Program-made: the position numbers and the translations under genes
Shown: positions 22,759-31,547 of the stretch, one piece after another
Position numbering within the stretch: the stretch's first letter is position 1
Layout of the letters: each line of letters starts with the position of its first letter
DNA from: Lomentospora prolificans
Taxonomy: Eukaryota > Ascomycota > Sordariomycetes > Microascales > Microascaceae
Assembly (NCBI GenBank): GCA_029532625.1
Contig: JARFXM010000004.1
Location: forward strand, 2,232,001-2,296,000
Direction: 5' to 3'
DNA length: 64,000 nucleotides
The notes under the pieces: generated by a model
What the model was told of the DNA's origin: nothing
Seen by the model: only the letters and a program-made list of their open reading frames with translations
The model's database searches: none

Positions 22759-23804
22759 GATGATCCAATCCAGTGAGCTGGATGGTCGGTTTCTTGTTAG
22801 CGGACTTTCTTTCATCCTTGTATATAAAGGTAACAATATTTGTTTACCAGACCCTTCTCACACCTGATTCGTTGTCTAGCCCCCGTTGCGCATCCGTGTC
22901 CCACCCTGATGCACGCCATAGCCAAAACCGAAGCGACATTTTGTCTTGCAGTGCTGAACCCAAGAAAAGAGATACCACATTCCGGCTGAGAATTGGCAGA
23001 TACATGCATCTAACACAGAGCCGGATTCTTCCGCAGGATGCATATTCCAGCTAATTACAATTACTATACGCAATCAGCATTTCAGTAAGGCGACTTTCGC
23101 TGCTTGTCCGCTTTCTCGTCCGTCGACATTCCGGCATGGAGTGCTGGAGAAGCCAACCCGCCTGGAACTGCGGACGAGCTTATAAGATGTTTCAGAAGCG
23201 TCATTGATGTACCGAATACCTATGGATCAATTTCGAGACGGTCAGACTTACAGCCAGCCCTGTGTTACATTCGGAATGTATGTATCCCTGACGGCCAACA
23301 CGCCTCCTCCAATCGACGATGTAAGGCCGTTCTCACGGGTCCTGCTTTCCGAGGCATTTTTTATCTATGATTAATTCCTGGATAGTACGTCCTGACGTAC
23401 TAAAAACTCTAGCTGGGAACTTCTTTCTTGACACTGTTGATATTTGGACGGGCTTTCCATAGATTATGTTGACATGGGAAAGGTTATGGGAGGCGGCTTC
23501 CATGTAGTCGAGGAGCTCTTGCACTGCGCCTTCCTCTCATATGGTCCATTGATCCATGTCCCCATAGCTACTGTCGTCCCATCTTAAATACTCTCGTGGT
23601 CTCTTCACAGGATGCTATTTGGCGCTTCGTCGATCTCATATTTACCTTCGAGACATCTGGAAGGATTCGCCGCTTCATCGCCGAGTCATTACTATGACTG
23701 TATCCCATCTTAACACATTCATAATCGTGGCTGATCGCCAAGGTTCTGTCAGGATACAGAACTAACCGGCGCTCCAAACTTATACAGGCTGGGTTGCATT
23801 CCAT
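22759..23804. other. Intergenic stretch between tRNA-Ile and the 555-aa ORF
   Basis: About 1 kb in which I see only short frames without family likeness. Its right part probably holds the promoter and leader of the next gene, and an unplaced upstream exon of that gene is possible. Confidence 0.4.
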
Positions 23805-25472
23805 ATGACGGTCAAAATGCGACGAAGTGACTATCAGACCCTCCCAATCGGACGGGGGAACATGAGTGTCCGCCGCGGTATCTCACCTCGACCAGCCGCT
23901 ACCCGAGGGTATGTCATAGGAAATGCCACCTTGCGATCTTCCGTACATATCCCCGGTGGTCCTGAGAGCATGCTCCCTAGGCCCACTCAATTAGCTAGGA
24001 TTAGCTCCATTCTCCAACCAGACACTCGGCTTTCTACACAATTGGAGCGACGATGCCGTCCTAGCCAAGAAGAAGATGGAACTATAACCGCGAGTCAGAG
24101 TTTATCCATCCACCAGGCTGGCATAATGCTGTACGATTGTCCAATCCGCTGTTGTACTGATGGCACTGAATGCGCTAGGCGCCCGCTCTCCACTGATATT
24201 GAGAAAATGTCTCGAGCCGACGATCTCATCGATGATCTGGAGGCGATCAGGGCTCGGAATCGAGCCCTTATTGAAACGGACCGTCAGTCACAGGAGTACC
24301 CTTCACATGTTTGGGGTTCTTTCGAAGATCGCAGTTTGCTTTTGGATGATGAAGATATTCCTGATTTGGTTGACGCATCTGTTCTGGAGTCAACAGATGC
24401 AGCAGCTGGAGATAGGAGTAGCGAAACCGCGAACGATAACATAGCCTCTCAACCTGCAGTATCACCACCCAACCTTGACGGTGCCTGTCTTGCGTCGGCT
24501 TCATCAATCGGCTTTTTCGATTCGTCTTCAGGTACACCGGGTTATGTGAGGAGGAGCGAAACACGCGCAGATGTCTCGAGTTACGATGGACAGGCGGAAT
24601 GGGATTCTCCTCCTTTGCGATACTCTGACATGCCAGCAAGCCTTGATACCGCAGACGCATCATCGGTATATTCGGCCTCTGCGCCACGTCTAAATGATCC
24701 GCCCAGTCCACCCAATGGTGCCATTGCCCCGGAGGACCAAGACGAGATCATTCCAGAGATCATTACCATGCAGCCGCGCTTTCTCGGCCCCTCGGCCGAG
24801 GATGGGCCTGAGGCTGACTTTGGCTTTGAAACTCGCTCTCAGCTCCAACTCGTTGAAGCGAGTCTGAAGAACGACCCAAGCCGCGCCGCCACCGATATCA
24901 TACCCAGCGCTATAGGACAGGTACCAGCTAATCAAGCGCCTGATTCTTACCTCGTTACTCTGATCGGGGTTCATAATCCTCAGCCAGAGCAAGTTGAGTC
25001 TATCACTAGTAGGCTCGATGCCGTACCGTTCGTCCCGGCCCCACTGCAGTCGCCCAGAGGACCTGACTGTCTATCTTGTATGCCTGCCTATGACGGTGGG
25101 GCTTCCCCGGGTTCGGGAATCACCAGGATTGGCAGCGCAATCACTCCCATCACCGCCGTAGGAGGAAAATCCGAGGAGAGCGCCAATACTGGCGTTATGA
25201 CACAGGGGACACAATCTGCTGCGGATTCGAGAAGTGAGAGTGCCCGTCAAGACCTAGAGGACACCACAAGTTCCAAAATCGCCGAGAAAGGGTTGAAGAG
25301 ATTGGCTCAAATGATGTGGAGCAAAATCTCCCCATCGTCCATCAGGGAAAAGCTTTTTCGAATGAACTCACAGGGGAAGTGGGAACTCAAGAGACCCAAA
25401 TTACCAAATGTATTTTACAGAAAGAAGACCCGAACTGCTGCTCCTCCTTCCAGCGCCGGTGTTATGGGGTGA
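23805..25472 (+). CDS. Hypothetical protein, Ser/Asp-rich, mostly disordered
   Basis: A single uninterrupted frame of 555 aa that I cannot assign to a family. The length without stops and the structured distribution of residues support a real gene. It has a basic N-terminal 60 aa, then a small Cys-containing segment (DCPIRCCTDGTEC, near 111-123). A predicted helix follows, rich in Asp, Glu and Arg (SRADDLIDDLEAIRARNRAL). A long acidic, Ser/Pro-rich disordered middle (about 165-460) leads to a basic, probably folded C-terminus (about 485-540) containing LKRLAQMMWSKISP and KLFRMNSQGKWELKRPK. There are no membrane segments and no signal peptide. The start could be the first Met or Met5, or an upstream exon may exist. 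Confidence 0.6.
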   Translation: MTVKMRRSDYQTLPIGRGNMSVRRGISPRPAATRGYVIGNATLRSSVHIPGGPESMLPRPTQLARISSILQPDTRLSTQLERRCRPSQEEDGTITASQSLSIHQAGIMLYDCPIRCCTDGTECARRPLSTDIEKMSRADDLIDDLEAIRARNRALIETDRQSQEYPSHVWGSFEDRSLLLDDEDIPDLVDASVLESTDAAAGDRSSETANDNIASQPAVSPPNLDGACLASASSIGFFDSSSGTPGYVRRSETRADVSSYDGQAEWDSPPLRYSDMPASLDTADASSVYSASAPRLNDPPSPPNGAIAPEDQDEIIPEIITMQPRFLGPSAEDGPEADFGFETRSQLQLVEASLKNDPSRAATDIIPSAIGQVPANQAPDSYLVTLIGVHNPQPEQVESITSRLDAVPFVPAPLQSPRGPDCLSCMPAYDGGASPGSGITRIGSAITPITAVGGKSEESANTGVMTQGTQSAADSRSESARQDLEDTTSSKIAEKGLKRLAQMMWSKISPSSIREKLFRMNSQGKWELKRPKLPNVFYRKKTRTAAPPSSAGVMG

Positions 25473-25902
25473 GAATTCGAAGGGCGCCATTCCTGGACTA
25501 TATGTGGGAAAAGCATGGGTCGCCTATACCCACTAGGGGGCGGGTGTTTAGGCGATTCGATTCCAATAGCGGGTTCGGGCACGGGAGTGGAAGGTGGCCG
25601 GCGGTGCTTGACGTCAGCGAGCGATGAAATACGGGCATGTGTTTAGGGTGCGGCACTGAGGGGTGCTTTTTGGTCGCTTTTCACCCTATTCTGTCCATAG
25701 AGAATACATCGGTGGGTAAGGAAAGCCAGCGTTATAAGGCATTTTAGCATGCTAGGTTTCCAAGTAGCGCTATTCACCGACAGCGTCGATTATACATATC
25801 CGTATACTTCCGATCATTCAAACCGTGTCCATGAAGCGCCGAATCGAGATGGTCTTACCACATATTGAATCCCCTGAACGCAACTCTATTATCCAATGTT
25901 CA
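25473..25902. other. Convergent intergenic region
   Basis: A 430-bp stretch between the convergent stop codons of the 555-aa gene and the MFS transporter. A perfect TGACGTCA octamer lies at 25609-25616, but a 3'-3' region is an unlikely place for a promoter element. Confidence 0.4.
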
Positions 25903-27831
25903 TCAAAGCATATATCTGAACGAGTCTTGAGTGGCCCTTCGCCGCAAGCTCGAACCGACTAGCCCTTCTTCTTCCCCAGGCACGGGGATATGTCCTTCCA
26001 TCGCTTTCTTATCCATTTTACTATTCCACCGAGCCATGTAAAACCTCAGCATGATGGCCAAGAGCACCACGCCCATCATGGCCACGGCGCAAGCGTGCAT
26101 GCCCTTGGAGTAATACGGGGCATCGGTGGACGGGTAGAGCCTCGTTCCCAGTAAGGGACCGCACTGGCCCACGAGCTGCAGGAGGGCGAAGCCGCCACCC
26201 TGGCGGCTCTCCGTGGGCTGATTGTTGATAGACCACGTGACGGTGAGGGCGACGACGGAGAAGAAGCCGACGCAGGCCGGGAAGAGGGCGAGGTAACGGA
26301 GGGGAGGGGAGAGACGGAGGGGTTCGGCGTAGGCGAGGAGGGCGTAGCCCAGAAGGGACAGGCAGGCGTGGAGGATGATGAAGGAGGAGCGAGCGCGAGC
26401 GTTGTCGGAGGCGCGGGCGGTGGCGAGGACGAAGGCGAAGGCGAGGAGGTACGGGGGGCGCGGATAGGCCCTGGGAGGCGAGTGGGGAATGGCCCATCTC
26501 GCGGAGGATGGTGGGGAGGAAGACAGGGAAGGAGGAGTAGGCCATGTTTGTGAGGAAGAAGATGGTGGCGGTCATCCAGGAAACGGGGTCGACAAGGGCG
26601 GCGAGGACGTCGCGCAGGTGGAGGGGGGATTTTTCGGTGCCGACTGAGGAAGGCGGGGAAGAGGAAGACGAATAGGATTTGGCTTTGTCGGCGCGGAGAC
26701 GGAGGCGGGCAACCTTCTTTTGGCGAGGTGTGAGATAGCGAGCTGTCTGGGGTGAATCGGGGATGATGTGCCAGGCGGCGACGGCGACGAAGACGGAGGG
26801 GAAGCCTTCAACTAGGAAGAGGACGCGCCAGGGAGCTATTGGGCTGGCCTCGCCGAATTTGACGATGAGCCACGCTAGGGAGGAGGCGAAGGAACTGGCT
26901 AGCGGAGCGGCTGCGGTTGAAGGTTAGAGCGAGGGCAGCCAGTAGGAAAGGAATTGGTGGAAAGGTGTTGAATGCTTTACCGGAGATGAAGATGGCCGTC
27001 CTAAAGGCTAGCTCGTTTCTCTTGTAGAAGAAGGAGAGGTAGAAGGGTACGCCGGTGAAGCCTGCTTCGCCAATACCAAGCGCGGCCCTCAGACAGACAA
27101 GCATGGGGTATGACGTGGCCAGAGCTTGCAGAGAGGCGATAACACCCCAGGAGAGCACGAGGGTGGATACATAGATGTGGGCGGGGAAGACCTTCCACAG
27201 CAGGGACATCCACTCGAAAAGGATGTATGTGATGTAGAACGAGGAGATGGCCCACTCGTACCAGTCGTCTCGGGGTGGGTTGGTTTGTAGGTCCTCATCC
27301 ATGCCGGCAATTTTTGCATTGCCAATATCTGAAGTTGCCGTGTTAGTCGCCGGAAGGGAGGGCGGGACACAGGACACCCCGGGACATAGATGGCAAAAGC
27401 AACCAACACTTACTCGACCGGTCGACAAAGCTCAGCATGTACAGTAAGGCGACGAACACCACCAATTTACGGTCAAACTTGCGGACAACTTCTTCCTCCT
27501 CTTCGTAGGTGTACAGCTGGAAACTAGCCGTGGTGCTAACACTCGCGCTCCGAGGATGCAGCCGTATCCCCCTCGTCCTCGGTTCGTCTTCCTCGTCGTA
27601 TTCGTCCTCTGTGTCCTCGTCACCCGCGGGGGACCACTCGTTATCGTCGTCGCCCCTGCTTTTGCCCCGCCTACCGCGATCGCGACCCTTTAGCCCGAGG
27701 GTCTCCTCCTCCCTCGCATCCTCGTAGATGGCATCACTGTCGGAGATGTCGCTCGAGAGCCTGAACTCGGCCGTGGTTTGCGCAAAGGTGGGCGAGATGA
27801 GGCCCCCTCCAGACGTAGTGGGCGCTGCCAT
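25903..27831 (-). CDS. MFS transporter, anion:cation symporter (Dal5/Tna1-like), frameshifted
   Basis: Twelve-segment major facilitator of the fungal allantoate/nicotinate permease group, expected at the plasma membrane taking up a small organic acid or vitamin. Exons on the minus strand are 27831-27414, 27328-26981 and 26910-25903. Family motifs include VALLYMLSFVDRSNIGNAKI across the first splice, WYEWAISSFYITYILFEWMS at 27263-27204, and ALGIGEAGFTGVPFYLSFFYKRNELAFRTAIF in exon 2. Exon 3 has NMAYSSFPVFLPTILREMG and SWIFLT-like segments. The N-terminal 120 aa is an acidic, low-complexity cytosolic extension. Exon lengths sum to 1774 nt, one more than a multiple of three. The family frame is lost after QGLSAPP and recovered one base later as YLLAFAFVLA, at a run of six C on the coding strand (26453-26458). 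Without the extra base the protein would be about 590 aa. It is either a sequencing indel or a real break. Confidence 0.85.
26453..26458 (-). other. Frameshift site in MFS gene (C6 homopolymer)
   Basis: Six G on the + strand (six C in the coding sense). The coding frame upstream ends in QGLSAPP and the family-like frame downstream starts YLLAFAFV, offset by one base. No intron of workable size fits here. Five instead of six would restore one continuous frame to the stop at 25903. Confidence 0.85.
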
Positions 27832-28756
27832 GGTTACGGTCGGGTCTAGAACAAAGCGTGTGATAACCACGTGAACCCTGCGTGGACCTACGTCCCGGTT
27901 TCGGGGTGATAGCGGGGGTTGTGCGTGGTTTGTCGTAGAGTTCGAGGCGAGAGTAACAATGCAGTGTTGGCCATCTCGTGGCGGGAAGGAGAAGCGAGGA
28001 AGGAGGAAGAATGGGCTGAGAAAAGAAAAAAAATTCAATCACTCTCTCGAGCCCGCTTCTTACGGGAACTTATTTTTGAGAGAGGAGTCGGGGAGGTCGT
28101 GTGTGACTGTTCCGAGTCTGAATGCAGGATGGTGAGCACATGTGCCGCTGACAGGGTCAGGTGGACTTTGGGTGGGCGTCACAAGGGAACTGGAACTGGA
28201 CAGCCAGCGACAGCCAGCCCGGGAACAGGGTTCGCAAAGCTGCACAATCCACCGCCAGCACCTCTCCCCCACCTCGAACCAACTTCCGAATCTCGGCATC
28301 CTGTTGATCCAATTTAAACAGTAGGCAATGCCGCTGGCTGGGTAGCCAGACAAGGGGTTTCTCTTCAATGTGACCGGAGCTTCTTTTACACCACGAGGCG
28401 AGGTACTATAGCGCCCCGGTTCCAGGAACCTTTTGACCAGATGGTTTGTAGGTGAGCATAATACCCATAGACTTTAGAGCCCTCGAGTGCTGCAAGGACT
28501 ACTACCGATAATTCTACCCAGTGTAGTAACCTGGATAAACTCCATTAATCTTGATTATATACTAGTAACGTGTAGTAATATTTTTGGGTGTGTTCCTTTT
28601 CTCATCACCTATCGTATCTCATCAATTTGCAAACACTATCCGAAGACATGGATCGTAAGGCGGAGAGCGAGGCCAATCGTACACTATCCGCACCGCCCCT
28701 CAACCCTCATTAATACGACCGTACTCGCCATATGCCCCAAATATTCATGCCTCTTA
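27832..28756. promoter_or_regulatory. MFS promoter / FlbE-like 3' interval
   Basis: A 925-bp stretch between two leftward genes. It must contain the 3' UTR of the FlbE-like gene and the promoter of the MFS gene. No coding sequence or clear motif is recognised. Confidence 0.4.
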
Positions 28757-29809
28757 TTATCCCAGATCGTCCTGCTTCTTGCCGAATAATCTCCTCAGAC
28801 CCCCCTGCTTCGCCGGCTTTTCCGACGACCCAGACACCCTGCGGGGTGATTGGGCCGGCAGCTCCCGCTCCTGCGAACCTCCTGTCGAGGCACCCTGATG
28901 GCTCCGCGACGGTCCTGGGTGAAGGGCCATGGCCGCATTCCATTCCCTCTTCACCGGCGGCGTTTCCGGTTCCCGGTCCCGCTCCCTGTCTTTCGGCCCT
29001 CCCTCCCTAGGCGTTTCCCTCTCGCTGTTCCGCTCCCGCTGAGGAGTCTCCGCTAAGCCGCCCCTCTCATCCAACACGCCCCTCATCCTCGGCGGCTCTG
29101 GTTCCGCCAAATCCTCCGGCACAGCCCTCTCGTCGTCCCCGCATACGACCACGTACCACCGGATATCCTCGTTCATCTGCAGCTGATCTCTGAGTTTCTC
29201 CAGCCAACCCGCCATCTTCCCGGACAAGGACCCGCCTCCGGAGCTACCGCCCCCTTTCTTCGTAGTCTTGACAAACTCATCGCTGACAGTCCCTAGCATA
29301 GGCTTATCCTCTCCGCTCTTCTTAGCCATCCTCTCCTCGTACCTGGCAATCTCCTCGGCGACGCTAACGTTCAGATCCACCCTCACAACATGGTCGGCCA
29401 CGAACGCGTACGGCCTGCTCACCTCTTCTAGATTCGTAGGATCGTACTCCTCCAACAGCTTCACCGCCGACCATTCGTTGATCAGCACCGCATCCTCCTC
29501 GTTGGGGACCGAAGACGATGGCAACGAGAATTCGAGGGTGGGGACTGGGGTGAGACCCTTGTTTTTTTTGGACGAGGACCGCTTCCGGCCCTCTTGCTGG
29601 GTCGTGGCTTTCTCGGCCGACCGGTCCAGATGGAGTTGGTCAGGCTCGGGGAGAAAGTCAAAGAGGGTGTAAAAAGACTCAAGGATCGCGGCGGACGACT
29701 GCGGGGCGATGATCCATTCGGGGGCGGCGTCGTCGATGTTTTGCACGACGACATAGACGCGGATGCTGTGTCGGTGCCATCGGAAGCCGTGGCACAAGTA
29801 GGTGGGCAT
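28757..29809 (-). CDS. FlbE-like developmental regulator
   Basis: Single-exon gene of 350 aa. The N-terminus MPTYLCHGFRWHRHSIRVYV with VVQNIDDAAPEWIIAP matches, from memory, the opening of Aspergillus FlbE. In Aspergillus FlbE acts with the bZIP factor FlbB at the hyphal tip to trigger asexual development. A second conserved block covers about 115-225, from LINEWSAVKLLEEYDPTNLE and YAFVADHVVRVDLNVSV to WLEKLRDQLQMNEDIRWYVV. The last ~110 residues are a charged, Pro/Glu/Arg-rich disordered tail ending GGLRRLFGKKQDDLG. The start was set at this ATG rather than the upstream in-frame Met at 29854 because the family begins MP-Y--HGFRW. The tail makes it longer than the roughly 200-aa Aspergillus protein as I recall it. 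Confidence 0.72.
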   Translation of the reverse strand: MPTYLCHGFRWHRHSIRVYVVVQNIDDAAPEWIIAPQSSAAILESFYTLFDFLPEPDQLHLDRSAEKATTQQEGRKRSSSKKNKGLTPVPTLEFSLPSSSVPNEEDAVLINEWSAVKLLEEYDPTNLEEVSRPYAFVADHVVRVDLNVSVAEEIARYEERMAKKSGEDKPMLGTVSDEFVKTTKKGGGSSGGGSLSGKMAGWLEKLRDQLQMNEDIRWYVVVCGDDERAVPEDLAEPEPPRMRGVLDERGGLAETPQRERNSERETPREGGPKDRERDREPETPPVKREWNAAMALHPGPSRSHQGASTGGSQERELPAQSPRRVSGSSEKPAKQGGLRRLFGKKQDDLG

Positions 29810-31547
29810 GACTCCCTTTCCCTCCCACGTGCTCTCTCTATCTCTCTCGCTCACTCTCGCTCTTTATATGAGCTTATGACTACGAGCGGAGCTAGCTGCT
29901 GTGTTCTACCCCTCTATTAATTGAGGCGTGTGGAAAGAAGGGCCTGGCGCTATGTCGCTGTATAAGAAATGGAAAAAAGAAAAGAATGATATGAAGGAAC
30001 GGGTGTCTCAAATGGCATCTGTGGGACAGGAGGAATTTAGAAACGGTGTCCGGGCTACACAGATCTCCGAAAGGGGGGTTGGGGGCAGGCGCTCAAAAGC
30101 GTCCAGAATCTCCTGCAAGTCAACTCTTTCGAGATCGGAGCAGCGATTCCCAGTCAGAGAGGGCGAGGTTAGAGTCAACAGGACGCAAAGCTGGAGGGTG
30201 GGAAAGAGCACAAGGTCCAGGGTGAGTCGTTCGCATTGGAACGGCAAGGGTTCCGATGTTATAGTGGGGAGCTTGTGCGGGGCGCAGCCACAATCGTCAA
30301 GTCAGCCACGCCGTGCTCCCAGACCTCCGAAGCACCAGCCAGCCTCATAGCGCCCAGCCAGCGTGTGGCAGCCTGGGCGTTGTGCTGGCTCGATGGCCGG
30401 AGCTGATGTGCTGCGCTGCGCTGGGCTCCGTTCCAGTGGCAATGGGATCAGCACTGAGTCCTTTTTGCGTATCAAACTGATTGATCAATCTATCAATATT
30501 ATGGATCAATCGATGCTGGATAGCGCTGGCATAAACCACCTCGAAACCCACCGCTCAGCATTGCGATTTCTAACGGAATACCCACTAAAGGGAAAATTGA
30601 AGCTGGCTCACGCAAATGCCAACGCTACTACCGCTGCTGCTGCTTGGAACTCACACTCGCCATCTCGTTCTGGCGACAATATTGATCAATTGATGGATGC
30701 GCTTGACGCTGGCTGCTTGCTGACTGCCTTTCTGATCGCCCGAAATGGCACGATGCTTCCCTTTTTATACTTGCCGGCGGCTCTGACTTTTTGATAACGC
30801 TTCCGTCCCATGGATGCTCTCTCTCACTCTCGCTTTCTCTCCTGTAAACCAAATCAATCGGCTCAACTCCCGATTAAATTTATACAAGACCCCCCGTTGG
30901 GTGTATACTCCGTAGTAGCTCTCCAAAGCGAGCATGGCTCCGCCCTCCCGGGAAACCACTCCTATCAATCGTAGAATACACGCCGAATTACACCCCTCAT
31001 GACGAGGCCGTGCGTTCACTCGGCTCAAATCAATACTGCGTATAACGTACCTGGGATTTAAGTGGTAATTCTGTTCGGGACCCTCAGTCCGATGGTTCAA
31101 AACTACCGTTCCATTCCCAGGAGTCGAATGCCGCATACCAGCGCCTCATCCAAATAGTATGCATCGCAGCGCGTCCTGTGGTTTCTATGGAGCGAGGGAT
31201 ATAGGCGACCGTGCGCTGTACCACCCACACGAGATGTGAGAGACGTTTCCGTGGTTCATCTACGATGATTTGTCGTGGCGGACGATCGATACCGCGACTA
31301 CTTAGACCCGGTATTTCTGGAACACCGGGAATCCGGTAAGACATTGGGTTGAGAGAGCTCCAGTACATCGGGTTGTTGAGGCTACACCTTAAGTAGAAGG
31401 AGGGAAAAAGGCATTTGGCCAACGGCAGATGGCAAGACATACACATTAATCATTAGCTGGAAAGTACAGATGCTCGCAAATAGAATCGCATCCGTGATTT
31501 CTCTGTAGACTCTCAGCACCTTAATCTCCGCAAGCCTAATCCGCTTC
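29810..31547. other. Intergenic stretch, FlbE-like promoter and TF 3' region
   Basis: 1.7 kb between two leftward genes. It contains short palindromes with the TTGATCAA core at 30479-30490 and 30681-30690, and C/T-rich sequence just upstream of the FlbE-like start. No reading frame with family likeness is visible. Confidence 0.4.

Noticed and set aside
25609..25616. Perfect TGACGTCA (CRE/ATF-type site)
   Set aside because: Located between two convergent gene ends, about four expected by chance per few hundred kb, and no promoter nearby.
8459..30690. Recurring GATCAAT/ATTGATC words across the window
   Set aside because: A 7-mer is expected about eight times in 64 kb on both strands; the overall count is not striking, so only the symmetric copies are reported.
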